Assembly: GCF_018861145.1 (NCBI RefSeq)
Contig: NZ_JAHKQT010000001.1
Location: 37,093 to 101,092 of the forward strand
Direction of reading: 5' to 3'
Origin: Poseidonibacter lekithochrous
GTDB taxonomy: Bacteria > Campylobacterota > Campylobacteria > Campylobacterales > Arcobacteraceae
DNA: 64,000 nucleotides
Shown here one piece after another: positions 24,104 through 32,945 of the stretch (positions are counted from its first letter, which is position 1; each line of letters starts with the position of its first letter). Under the pieces are notes generated by a model that was not told the DNA's origin, did no database searches, and worked only from the letters and a program-made list of their open reading frames with translations. A program made the translations under genes and the position numbers.

Positions 24104-25256
24104 TTGTAAATTACTAAAAAATATATGATAACTCTTTTTTAGTAATTTTTTCTGAATAATGTTTTTCAATTTGCTCTTTAACAAAATTTGCGTCCTTTGA
24201 AGCTATATCTATATATTTATTTAATGCCCATTTTGCTTTTTTTATTTTACTAAGCTTTAGATATGCAATTATTGCAAGAAAATATGCATTTTTAGCATAT
24301 GTAGTATCTTTAAAAAGATATTTTGCATACTTTAAACCTTTATTATACTCACTATTGTGAACAATTGCATTACTCATAATTGAGCTTGCAACAGAATAGT
24401 TATGTGAAAAATTATCTACAAGATATGCATGAAGTGTATGATATATTAGGTGAAGTTGATAAAATTTGTTCGAATGTTCTGAAATATCCATATCCTGATA
24501 AGGATGTATTACACCATACCTTGTAACGGGAGGAGTTGTGTTATATTCAATCAACCAACGGTCAAACATTTGCTTATTTTCAATACTAGAAATTATATTA
24601 ATAAGTTTTGGATCTAAAAAAACTATAATAGCCATCAATCCTTCTACTGAAGCATTAATTTTACGCATACAATTCGCTACTGTTTCGCCAACGATTCCTG
24701 TATGTGATGGTATTGGACTTTTGTAAAATACATTTTTCATATTATTTTTGATAATTTCTTCCGATAAAATGCTAAATTTGATTTTTGTTTGAGGAATACG
24801 ATTAAGTGTTGATTTTTGAATTATATGAATATGATTTGATAAAATAGAATTTATTAATGAAATAACACGTTCTTCAAGTGCTTTTGTTTGATTATACTGC
24901 GAACGCTGAGATATGGAATTTAAAAATAGACCAATGAGGACTATTCCTAATACCGCTTCCGAGGCAGAAGTTAATTGTGAAATTGCATTATTTGGACTAA
25001 TGTCTCCATAGCCTAAAGTTGTAATAGTTACAGCACTAAAATATATAGATTGATAAAAATTTAATAAAGTTTTTCCATCATTTAATGTTAAAGTATTATA
25101 TATGTCAGGGATATACTGATATATAAGTGCATATATAGGAATTAGCAGTAGATAAAATACTCCAAAGAATAAAGGTGACCGCATTATTTTTTTTATCGTA
25201 TTCAATATTCCATTAAGTTTTCTTAAAATAGCACTACTTATTTATCACAGATATAA
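24041..25256 (-). mobile_element. Predicted integron gene cassette carrying a two-TM ion channel
   Basis: The right end is the crossover in site A. From its R'' (ATATAAC) the cassette should begin with TTATAT on the minus strand, and exactly this hexamer occurs at 25251-25256, 46 bases before the start codon. The base before it is A instead of the usual G, so the partner site on that side is absent or decayed, and this end is less certain. About 1.2 kb with one gene, typical cassette size. Confidence 0.55.
24114..25205 (-). CDS. Two-transmembrane potassium-channel-like protein
   Basis: A 363-residue protein with helices at about residues 11-30 and 73-93 flanking a pore loop with the selectivity filter TLGYGD (63-68), as in Kir/KcsA-type channels. 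The cytosolic part of about 265 residues has no RCK motifs and is helical, ending in a TPR-like stretch. The start is TTG with GGA four bases before; an ATG at 25184 lacks a ribosome site. Potassium or nonselective cation flow is expected. As cargo of a predicted cassette it may serve membrane stress or phage defence, which is speculation. Confidence 0.82.
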   Translation of the reverse strand: MNTIKKIMRSPLFFGVFYLLLIPIYALIYQYIPDIYNTLTLNDGKTLLNFYQSIYFSAVTITTLGYGDISPNNAISQLTSASEAVLGIVLIGLFLNSISQRSQYNQTKALEERVISLINSILSNHIHIIQKSTLNRIPQTKIKFSILSEEIIKNNMKNVFYKSPIPSHTGIVGETVANCMRKINASVEGLMAIIVFLDPKLINIISSIENKQMFDRWLIEYNTTPPVTRYGVIHPYQDMDISEHSNKFYQLHLIYHTLHAYLVDNFSHNYSVASSIMSNAIVHNSEYNKGLKYAKYLFKDTTYAKNAYFLAIIAYLKLSKIKKAKWALNKYIDIASKDANFVKEQIEKHYSEKITKKELSYIF

Positions 25257-25529
25257 TTTAGCCAGTTAGAATTGTGATTTTAGATAAATACTCTCGTTAA
25301 CTTCTAAGAGCATCCTTTAAATTTATTAGCTATAATTCTGCTTAATTAAGCAAGTATGAATTATTAAATCATTAAAATAGTAAAATTTATTTTACCAAAT
25401 ATAATAATATGCAATTTTTGCATATTAAGTATTTATAATGTTTTATAGTACATAAATTAGAATTATCTATATTATTCTAAAAATAGTAAAATCTATATTA
25501 CCAAATTTAATTTTATAAAAAGGCAGAGA
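25206..25529. promoter_or_regulatory. 324-bp intergenic region upstream of the TonB receptor
   Basis: Very AT-rich. It holds a repeated motif, ATAGTAAAATYTATWTTACCAAAT, at 25377-25400 and again 106 bases on at 25483-25506, each containing an imperfect palindrome with GTAAAA/TTTTAC arms (25380-25395 and 25486-25501). The second copy ends 24 bases before the start codon. These look like sites for a metal- or cofactor-responsive repressor. No gene fits between 25257 and 25529. Confidence 0.55.
25405..25427. repeat. 23-bp palindrome between the two operator-like repeats
   Basis: TAATATGCAA and TTGCATATTA pair perfectly around TTT. It lies 103 bases before the receptor start codon between the two repeated motifs. 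It could be another operator. It is not followed by a T-run. Confidence 0.55.
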
Positions 25530-27476
25530 ATGAAAAAAAGTTTATTTCTAATAACATGTATTAGTGCTAATGTATTATTAGCAGATAATGTATTTACTTT
25601 AGGAGAGATATCAGTTGTAGACAAGAAAAATGAATACCTTGACATTAAAAAGATTGAATCTAAAGATTTAGAGTCAAATTCTAAAAAAGATATAGCATCT
25701 GTTTTAGATGAAGTCTCTGGTTTATCTATTATCAATCGTGGAGGTAGAGGAGAAAAAGCAATTGGTATAAGAGGTTTTGCAACTGGAAAAACTGGAGTTT
25801 TTTTAGATGGCATACCAATTTATGTTCCTTTTGATGGACAGTTTGATTATTCAAGAATATTAACAACAAACCTTTCTTCTATTGATGTTGCAAAAGGTTT
25901 TAGTTCAACTTTATATGGCCCAAATACAGGGGCTGGAGTTATTAATTTAATATCAAAAAAACCTGAAAAAGAGTTTGAAGGAAGTTTCTCATCTCAAGTT
26001 AATCTTGATAATGATGCCGATTATGCAAGTACAATTAATACATTAAGTCTTGGTTCTAAAAAAAAGAATTATTATCTTCAACTTGATGCAACAATCAAAG
26101 ATAGAGATCATTGGAATTTATCAAATGATTACAATCCAACTGTAACACAAGATAGTGGAGAAAGAAACAATAGTGACTCTCAAAGTAAATCTATAAGTTT
26201 AAAGGTAGGATTAACACCTGATGATTCAAGTGAATATGTATTTGGATATTCTTATTTAGATTCAGAAAAGAGTCAAGCTATTATTACTGATAGTACAAAG
26301 AATACAGAAAAGTTTTGGGAATGGCCACAATGGGATAAACAAACTATGTATTTTATAGCAAATAAATTATATGACTCAGGAGATATAAAATTTAGATTAT
26401 ATAGAGATGATTATAATAATATTACTGAAATGTATGAAGATTCTACTTTTACAGGAACACCTTCTTTTACAGACTATGATGAGCATACAATAGGATCAAG
26501 TTTAGAATATACAAATTTTTCTTGGATAGAAGATAATATAATTAAAATGAGTCTAAATTTCAAACAAGATTCTCATAAAGGATATGAAGAAAAAGTTGGG
26601 AAGAAAAGTACAACTAAAAGTAATGACGAATATAAAGACAATATTTATTCTATTGCAATAGAAGATACTATTTTTGTTTCAGATGAGTTTAAAATTGTTA
26701 CAGGTGCAAGTTATGATAAGATGAAACCTTCTGATGCGGTAACATCTGGAAATGTTATTTCAACAGATAGCCAATCAGCTTTTAATCCACAAATTGGTTT
26801 ATTCTATGACTTTTTTGAAAACCAAACGACAAGATTAACTTACTCTAAAAAGACAAATTTTCCTACAATGAAAGAAAGATTTTCTGATAAAAGAGGAAAA
26901 GCTATAACTAATCCTTATTTAGAACCAGAAGAAGTTACTCACTATGAATTAGGTCATACAATTACAAAAAATAATTTTATTATTGATTCTTCTATTTTTT
27001 ACTCAAAAGTTAAAGATCCAATTGTAAGTGTATCTGTTGGGTCAAAAGATCAAGAACAAAATACAGGAAATGAAAGATATAAAGGATTTGAATCAAATAT
27101 TAAATATGAAAAGAATCGAATAAAAACTGGTTTTAACTATACATATTTAGATATAAATAAAGATTCAGAAGAAACTGTAATTGAAATTCCTGAAAATGAA
27201 TTTATGTTTTATATAGATTATAAGGTAAGTGAAAATACATCTATTGGAGCTAACTATATTATTAAACATGGTGTTATACTACAAAATAATACAACTGAGG
27301 CATATGAAAAACAAAGTAACATAACAATTGCAAATATAGATTTAAACTATGATTATTCTAAAAATACAAAACTTGGTTTTGGAATTGATAATTTATTTGA
27401 TGAAAATTATGAATATGACTTAGGATATCCAGAGCCTGGTAGAGAATATTATTTTAAATTAAAATATACTTTTTAA
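25530..27476 (+). CDS. TonB-dependent outer-membrane receptor
   Basis: A 648-residue receptor. A Sec signal peptide (residues 1-18) is followed by a plug domain (about 30-150) with DIASVLDEVSGLSIINRGG, the IRGF and FLDGIPI motifs and YGPNTGAGVINLISKKP, then a 22-strand-type barrel ending in the required terminal phenylalanine (KLKYTF). The TonB box is probably in the stretch near FTLGEISVVD. It converges on the ABC importer genes at 27493-31128 and should feed that importer with a siderophore, cobalamin or metal-oxyanion complex. Confidence 0.92.
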   Translation: MKKSLFLITCISANVLLADNVFTLGEISVVDKKNEYLDIKKIESKDLESNSKKDIASVLDEVSGLSIINRGGRGEKAIGIRGFATGKTGVFLDGIPIYVPFDGQFDYSRILTTNLSSIDVAKGFSSTLYGPNTGAGVINLISKKPEKEFEGSFSSQVNLDNDADYASTINTLSLGSKKKNYYLQLDATIKDRDHWNLSNDYNPTVTQDSGERNNSDSQSKSISLKVGLTPDDSSEYVFGYSYLDSEKSQAIITDSTKNTEKFWEWPQWDKQTMYFIANKLYDSGDIKFRLYRDDYNNITEMYEDSTFTGTPSFTDYDEHTIGSSLEYTNFSWIEDNIIKMSLNFKQDSHKGYEEKVGKKSTTKSNDEYKDNIYSIAIEDTIFVSDEFKIVTGASYDKMKPSDAVTSGNVISTDSQSAFNPQIGLFYDFFENQTTRLTYSKKTNFPTMKERFSDKRGKAITNPYLEPEEVTHYELGHTITKNNFIIDSSIFYSKVKDPIVSVSVGSKDQEQNTGNERYKGFESNIKYEKNRIKTGFNYTYLDINKDSEETVIEIPENEFMFYIDYKVSENTSIGANYIIKHGVILQNNTTEAYEKQSNITIANIDLNYDYSKNTKLGFGIDNLFDENYEYDLGYPEPGREYYFKLKYTF

Positions 27477-27478
27477 AT

Positions 27479-27507
27479 AAAACAAATCCTATCTAAGGAT
27501 TTGTTTT
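27479..27507. terminator. Bidirectional terminator between receptor and importer genes
   Basis: AAAACAAATCCT and AGGATTTGTTTT form a perfect 12-bp stem around ATCTA. It begins right after the receptor stop and overlaps the last codons of the opposing small gene. The plus strand continues with a short T/A stretch. Confidence 0.75.
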
Positions 27508-27702
27508 ATACATACAAGTAAAACTAACTTGAGTCCATCGTCTATAAAGACAATTGTAACAGGAGTTTTTTTTAGTGCTTGTAATACATTCATCATCATC
27601 TTTATCTAAAATAAAATTTTTACATAAAGCTGCTGATTCTATTGCTTTTGAATAGTTTTCTTTTCCATATTTGAATAATCTGTTTTCTTTTTCAAAATAC
27701 AT
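27493..27702 (-). CDS. Small cysteine-rich protein in the importer operon
   Basis: A 69-residue protein (ATG at 27702; a GTG one codon earlier overlaps the previous stop). Six cysteines are visible; the C-terminal half reads SCYNCLYRRWTQVSFTCMYK, a CxxC followed by a further cysteine, suggesting zinc or iron-sulfur binding. No family recognised. It is the last gene of the minus-strand importer set, overlapping the TiaS-like gene's stop. Confidence 0.65.
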   Translation of the reverse strand: MYFEKENRLFKYGKENYSKAIESAALCKNFILDKDDDECITSTKKNSCYNCLYRRWTQVSFTCMYKTNP

Positions 27703-27704
27703 CA

Positions 27705-28436
27705 CTAATACTTTTTTAAATTTTCTCTGGAAATATTTTTATAAATATCATTATCTTTTTCTATAAGTAATACATAGTTATTATTCAAATATACCATTTT
27801 TAAGTCACTCCTTGTTTCTACGATTAAATCATTTTTAGCTATAGAACCATCTTCAAATTGTACAATATCAATCTCTTTATACTGAAGTAACTCGGAAACA
27901 GTATAAGAATCTTTTTGAGTTTTTATTTTACCTTTTACTCTTCCATCATTTCCATATATTCTTAAAGCAACTCCTGCCAGTGCACCAATTATACCCTGTC
28001 CATCATTTTTATGTTCACTTAAATGTAAGTTTTGTAACTCAGCCATTTTATAAGCATTTTCTTTTGTAAGTACTTTTTGTTTTGCATCTAATCCATATTG
28101 AATTAAAGTTTCTTTGTCTTTAATATCCTTATCAAAACCAATACACAATCCAGGCTGAGAACTTGGAGCACAAACAGTATTTAAATGTTTTATAATAAAT
28201 TCTATTACCTCATCTTTTTGTTCTTCATTTAAATGTGTTATAAAACACATTGAACTATTATGAGAAGTGTAGGGAATACTTTCATGAATAAAAAGTTGGT
28301 GTCTTGTAACAAAAGAACAAGGTGCAAATTTTTCTTCTATGTACTTTTTTATCTCTTCAGCAATTTCACCTGTTGATTTTTCATATGCAATTTCATCTGT
28401 ATCATCGATACAAACATATGTTTTAAATGTACTCAT
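27705..28436 (-). CDS. TiaS-like protein (IDDTD domain)
   Basis: A 243-residue protein whose N-terminus YVCIDDTDE matches the IDDTDS motif of the archaeal tRNA-Ile2 agmatidine synthetase TiaS. Similar segments follow: SFVTRHQLFIHESIPYTSHN (residues 41-60) and NDGQGIIGALAGVALRIYGN (about 144-163). It lacks the C-terminal OB-fold and zinc ribbon of full TiaS, so the tRNA reaction is unlikely. It overlaps the binding-protein gene by four bases, within an ABC-importer operon. Bacterial members are uncharacterised. Its tie to import is contextual. Confidence 0.7.
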   Translation of the reverse strand: MSTFKTYVCIDDTDEIAYEKSTGEIAEEIKKYIEEKFAPCSFVTRHQLFIHESIPYTSHNSSMCFITHLNEEQKDEVIEFIIKHLNTVCAPSSQPGLCIGFDKDIKDKETLIQYGLDAKQKVLTKENAYKMAELQNLHLSEHKNDGQGIIGALAGVALRIYGNDGRVKGKIKTQKDSYTVSELLQYKEIDIVQFEDGSIAKNDLIVETRSDLKMVYLNNNYVLLIEKDNDIYKNISRENLKKY

Positions 28437-29332
28437 ATATTTTCCTTATTTAAAAATAGAGTAAAAAAGATTTCTTCTTCTTTTTTCATATCATAACTAT
28501 AATACTTAGGATAAAGTGAGGAACCTAACCATAAAGCACCCAGTGATTTAAAAAAAGAAGGAGGATTATCCATCCAATTTATTGGTGTATTTGGAATCAT
28601 AAATACCTTTTTTTCTTTTACTGCTTTTAAGAATTTATATTTTTTACTTTTATATACTTTTTTATAAAATCCTTTATTATCAGTAATGATTACATCAGGA
28701 TTTTGAATTAACAGTTCTTCAAAGTTTAATTTAATTCTTTGCTTTTTCATCTTATTACATATAATAGGATTCTTAGCACCTACAAACTCTATTAGTTCAC
28801 TATGAGGTGAATTTTTACAGTTTGTTAATAAGCCATCTTCTCCTTTTGCATGGTAAAGTGTTACTCTCTTATTTTCTGGTATTATTTTTCTTATTTTATT
28901 AACTAATTCTACTTTTTCTTTTATATAATTTGATAATTTTGAAGCTCTCACTTCTTTATTCATCAATCTTCCTAATATCTTATATGATTCAACATAATTT
29001 GAAATCGTATCTAAATTTAAACTACAAGTATTAATTCCAATAGTATTTAACTTATTAGAAATATTTAATAAGTCTCCTTTTGAATTCCATAACACAACTA
29101 AGTCTATATTATTTCTTGCTAAAACTTCAATACTTGGCATTTTTGCAAAAAGTGAATTATTTTTGTTAATTTTAAAGGGAAAATTTGTTCCGTCTAAACT
29201 TTTAATCATTAAGTTCATAGATCTTGTCTGTCCAATTAAATTTTTACTTTTTCCAAAATAATCTTTACACTCTATTACTTGAGATGAAAACAAATAGGTT
29301 GAGAGAACAATTAGTATTAAAAAAAACTTCAT
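28433..29332 (-). CDS. Periplasmic binding protein of a FecCD-type importer
   Basis: A 299-residue class III solute-binding protein (FepB/BtuF fold) with a Sec signal peptide (residues 1-16). The N-lobe contains MPSIEVLARNNIDLVVLW, the long linking helix is about residues 130-165, and the C-lobe has NFEELLIQNPDVIITDN and PINWMDNPPSFFKSLGALWL. The last motif occurs in binding proteins for iron chelates and in molybdate-binding MolA-like proteins. Three bases separate it from the ATPase gene. Confidence 0.85.
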   Translation of the reverse strand: MKFFLILIVLSTYLFSSQVIECKDYFGKSKNLIGQTRSMNLMIKSLDGTNFPFKINKNNSLFAKMPSIEVLARNNIDLVVLWNSKGDLLNISNKLNTIGINTCSLNLDTISNYVESYKILGRLMNKEVRASKLSNYIKEKVELVNKIRKIIPENKRVTLYHAKGEDGLLTNCKNSPHSELIEFVGAKNPIICNKMKKQRIKLNFEELLIQNPDVIITDNKGFYKKVYKSKKYKFLKAVKEKKVFMIPNTPINWMDNPPSFFKSLGALWLGSSLYPKYYSYDMKKEEEIFFTLFLNKENI

Positions 29333-29335
29333 ACG

Positions 29336-30112
29336 TTATACCTTATTATTAAATTTTGGAATACAAATATTAAATCCATATTCAGTTTTATCAATATTTA
29401 CATCAATATTATAAAGTTTTTGAATACTTTGGTTTGTAATAACTTCATTAGCTTTACCTTGAGCTAAAATCTCACCCTCTTTTAATAAAATCACTTCATT
29501 AGAGACTAAAAAAGCATGGTCTGGATAATGGGTTGTTTTTAAAAATGTCAAACCCTGTTGTGATAGACTTTGAATAGTTTCTAAAAGTCTTATTTGATTA
29601 CCATAATCTAAGCCTGTTACAGGTTCATCCATTATAAAGAACTCTGCTTCTTGAGTTAATGCTCTTGCAATTAATACAAGTTGTTGTTCTCCCCCACTTA
29701 GTTGATTAAATAATCTATCTTTTAAATGAGCAATACCTAGTTTTTCTAAACTATTGATTGCAATTTCTTCATCTTTTTTAGTATATTTTGAAAAAATTCC
29801 TTGATATGATATTCTGCCCATTATCACAATATCTATAACATCATAAGCAAAAGGCAAAGAGCTTCCTTGAGAAACATATGCAACTTTTTTTGCTAAATCT
29901 TTTTTAGAATAACTTTGAATACATTTATCTTCTAAAAGAACTTTTCCACTATCAGGTTTAATCAATCCTAATAAAATTTTAATCAAAGTACTTTTACCTG
30001 TACCATTAGGACCTAATAAAGAAAGAATATCTCCTCTTTTTATACTCAAAGATATATCATTTAAAATGATTTTCTTTCCATAAGAGAAAGAAATATTTTT
30101 TGCTTCAATCAC
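29336..30112 (-). CDS. ABC transporter ATPase, FepC/BtuD type
   Basis: A 258-residue ATPase. Walker A is GPNGTGKST (residues 34-42), the signature motif is LSGGEQQLVLIARAL and Walker B FFIMDEP, with H-loop histidine in KTTHYPDH. It overlaps the permease gene by one base (ATG/TGA-type junction) and powers the FecCD permease. Confidence 0.93.
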   Translation of the reverse strand: MIEAKNISFSYGKKIILNDISLSIKRGDILSLLGPNGTGKSTLIKILLGLIKPDSGKVLLEDKCIQSYSKKDLAKKVAYVSQGSSLPFAYDVIDIVIMGRISYQGIFSKYTKKDEEIAINSLEKLGIAHLKDRLFNQLSGGEQQLVLIARALTQEAEFFIMDEPVTGLDYGNQIRLLETIQSLSQQGLTFLKTTHYPDHAFLVSNEVILLKEGEILAQGKANEVITNQSIQKLYNIDVNIDKTEYGFNICIPKFNNKV

Positions 30113-31128
30113 TAATGTAAACCTTTCTTTGAATTTTTAAGAGCAATTATAAAAATTGGAATTCCAATTAAAGAAGTTAATATACCAATTGGAATTTCTA
30201 CATCTAAGATTAATCTTGAAGCATTATCTACAATTAATAAAAACAATGCTCCCATCAAAGCAGATACTATTAATAAAATACTATTATTAGGCCCTACTAT
30301 TAACCTTGCAAAATGAGGGATTATTAAACCTATCCAACCTATCATTCCTCCTATAGATACACTTAAAGCACAAACAAATGTTGCTAAAACTATAACAATT
30401 ACTCGAATAAGTTTAGTATTAACACCTAAACTTTGAGCTTCTTGGTCTCCAAAACTTAGAACATTTAAGTATTTTGACATTAATATTAATCCTGAAATAC
30501 TTAATAACATTGGAATTATAAAAAGTAAAATTTCATCAATTTCTACAAAAGATAAACTCCCCATTAACCAATATACAATTGATGGTAATTTATCATAAGG
30601 ATCAGCTGTATATTTTACAATTGATAATAGTGTAGAAAAAAAAGAGCCACTTATAATTCCCCCTAATATTAAAATCAAAGTAGAATTACTTTTATCTTTA
30701 TAAATATAGGTAATGGAAATAGAAAAAAGTACAGCAATAACTCCAAAGCTAAATGACAGAACTTGGGTAATATACCAATTGTCAAAAAATGCAATTGATA
30801 AAGCAGCACCAAATGCAGCTCCGGATAAAACACCCAAAATTCCAGGAGAAACTAAGGGGTTTATAAACATAGCTTGAAAAGAAGCTCCAGATATTGCATA
30901 TGAAGCACCAATTAATATAGCAGCAATAATTCTAGGTAATCTTATGTTTATAAGTATATTGTCTATTAGTATTGTTTTATCCATATCAAGAGAATCAATA
31001 CTGAATAATTTATATAATCCGTATTCATATAAATCAAATAGTGTAATAGGATATTTACCAAGTGTTAGAGAAACTATAAATAAAACAATTAAAGATAAAC
31101 AAAGGAATATTATAATTTTTTTCATCAT
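30112..31128 (-). CDS. FecCD-family permease
   Basis: A 338-residue permease with about ten membrane helices, as in BtuC/FepD/MolB. Motifs include RLPRIIAAILIGASYAISGA (residues 64-83), NPLVSPGILGVLSGAAFGAA and the coupling region GWIGLIIPHFARLIVG. First gene of the importer set. Substrate could be an iron chelate, cobalamin or molybdate/tungstate, the last being suggested by the neighbouring Tup/Wtp genes. Confidence 0.92.
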   Translation of the reverse strand: MMKKIIIFLCLSLIVLFIVSLTLGKYPITLFDLYEYGLYKLFSIDSLDMDKTILIDNILINIRLPRIIAAILIGASYAISGASFQAMFINPLVSPGILGVLSGAAFGAALSIAFFDNWYITQVLSFSFGVIAVLFSISITYIYKDKSNSTLILILGGIISGSFFSTLLSIVKYTADPYDKLPSIVYWLMGSLSFVEIDEILLFIIPMLLSISGLILMSKYLNVLSFGDQEAQSLGVNTKLIRVIVIVLATFVCALSVSIGGMIGWIGLIIPHFARLIVGPNNSILLIVSALMGALFLLIVDNASRLILDVEIPIGILTSLIGIPIFIIALKNSKKGLH

Positions 31129-31188
31129 TAGCCTCGTAAATATCTAATAGAAAAAACTATTGTTTGTATTCTTTTTAATAATCACTCT

Positions 31189-32220
31189 TTAAATCCAACA
31201 AACACAAGAGGTATCAATATTCACATTTATTTTATCGCCAGGAAGCAGTGTTTGTTTGTGCATTTCTTCTCTTGTGATTTTACTGGTAAAGCAAATACCT
31301 CCTATTGTAAATTCTATTAGAAGCTCACTTGTTGAGGGTTGTTGTCTTATTGTATCAATCACACCTATTAGAGTGTTTTCATTTTTCATATCATCACAGT
31401 TTTCTCTACAGATTTCTATATGATCTGATTTTATCATCATTACTGAATCTCTTTTTTTATCAAAACTATTTTGGATTATTAGTCTTTGATTATCTAAGAA
31501 TACTTTTACAAGGTTTCCATTTGTATCTTTTTCCCATGGTGCAAAAAGTAGGTTTACACTTCCACTTTCTACTAAGTTTCCTTGAAATAATGCTACTTTT
31601 CTATCACAGATATGATTTAACCAGTTGTGGTCATGGCTTGAGATAAATATTGTTGTATTATAATTTTGCTTTGCGTAGAGTATTGCTTCTTTTATTAGCT
31701 GTGCTGAGTTTGTATCAACTCCTGAAGTTGGTTCATCTAATATTAGAACCTTTGGTCGTAGGATTAATCTTGCTGCTAGGGCAACTCTTTGTGCTTCTCC
31801 ACCTGATAATTGACTCCATTTTCTTTGAGCGAAACTACTATCAAGACCTACGATATTTAGTGCTTCAGATACTCTTTCTTCTAGATTATCAAATTGTTTT
31901 CTTAGTTTCAAACCAAATGTTATATTATCAAATACAGTTCTTTTTAAAAGGTATGGATTTTGAGGAACAATTACTACACTTTGTTTTGTTTCATGATCTA
32001 TTTTTTTATTACTAATTCCATTAAATTCTATCTCTCCGTGTGAAGGTTTATCAATAAAAGACAATAGTGAGAAAAGTGTTGATTTTCCACTTCCATTTGG
32101 ACCAAAGAATCCAACTATTTGATTAGCTTCTATTACTAGATTATCAATATCTAATACTTTTCTTCCATCATAGTATTGTTCAATATTATGTAGTTCATAT
32201 AAACTTTTCACTGTGTCCAT
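31189..32220 (-). CDS. tupC: Tungstate ABC transporter ATPase
   Basis: A 343-residue ATPase with Walker A GPNGSGKST near residues 39-47, signature LSGGEAQRVALAARLI and Walker B KVLILDEP. The last 80 residues form a TOBE/MOP-like domain (ending NVNIDTSCVCWI) that probably senses the oxyanion. It overlaps the permease gene by 13 bases. Together with the two genes before it this is a TupABC tungstate importer. Confidence 0.9.
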   Translation of the reverse strand: MDTVKSLYELHNIEQYYDGRKVLDIDNLVIEANQIVGFFGPNGSGKSTLFSLLSFIDKPSHGEIEFNGISNKKIDHETKQSVVIVPQNPYLLKRTVFDNITFGLKLRKQFDNLEERVSEALNIVGLDSSFAQRKWSQLSGGEAQRVALAARLILRPKVLILDEPTSGVDTNSAQLIKEAILYAKQNYNTTIFISSHDHNWLNHICDRKVALFQGNLVESGSVNLLFAPWEKDTNGNLVKVFLDNQRLIIQNSFDKKRDSVMMIKSDHIEICRENCDDMKNENTLIGVIDTIRQQPSTSELLIEFTIGGICFTSKITREEMHKQTLLPGDKINVNIDTSCVCWI

Positions 32221-32903
32221 TTCCTTTTTAACTGTGATAATGCAATATTAACTATAAGTGCAACAGCAAATAATACAAGCCCTAGTGCAATACCCGTTAC
32301 AAACTCACCTTTACCAGTTTCAAGTGCAATTGCCGTTGTTACTGTTCTTGTGTGATATTTAATATTACCACCAACCATCATAGAAATACCAATCTCAGTG
32401 ATAATTCTTCCATATGCAGTCATAGCAGCTGTCATAAGTCCAAATCTAGCTTCGACTAAAGTTGCTACTAAAACTTGGTACTGAGTAGCTCCTAAACCTT
32501 TTAAAGATGTATATAATCTTTTATCTACAGACTCAACTTGAGTCGCTGTTAAAGCAATAATAATAGGTAATCCAAGAACTATTTGACCTATTATTATTGC
32601 TTGTTGCGTGAAGAGCAAATTATGCTCTCCAAAAGGCCCTGCTTGTGAAAGCATAGTATACGCAATAAGTCCAATTACAACAGTGGGAAGAGCTAATAGC
32701 GTATCAACTATAGTTCTAATAACTGCCTTACCAAAGAAGTTATAATAACCAAGAGCAAATCCCAAAGGAAGCCCTATAGCTAAACTAATTAATAAAGACC
32801 AAGAAGAAACTGTTAATGTTGTACTAATGGCAGAATAAACACTTTCGTTCCCTGTCATTAGCAAATCTATTGCTTCATTAAAACCATCTGTAAAAAGATT
32901 CAT
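32208..32903 (-). CDS. tupB: Tungstate ABC transporter permease
   Basis: A 231-residue permease with about five or six membrane helices. The ABC-permease coupling motif is near residues 155-180 with TAAMTAYGRIITEIGISMMV, where EIG replaces the usual EAA-type core as in TupB. It is between tupA (42 bases upstream) and tupC (overlap). Confidence 0.9.
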   Translation of the reverse strand: MNLFTDGFNEAIDLLMTGNESVYSAISTTLTVSSWSLLISLAIGLPLGFALGYYNFFGKAVIRTIVDTLLALPTVVIGLIAYTMLSQAGPFGEHNLLFTQQAIIIGQIVLGLPIIIALTATQVESVDKRLYTSLKGLGATQYQVLVATLVEARFGLMTAAMTAYGRIITEIGISMMVGGNIKYHTRTVTTAIALETGKGEFVTGIALGLVLFAVALIVNIALSQLKRKWTQ

Positions 32904-32945
32904 TCTATATACTAACCTTCAAATTTAATTATTTACTTAATTTAC

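Noticed and set aside
25206-25330. A third attC or an attI site left of the channel cassette
   Set aside because: Only the TTATAT cassette-end hexamer is present; no paired arms or R'' box could be found.
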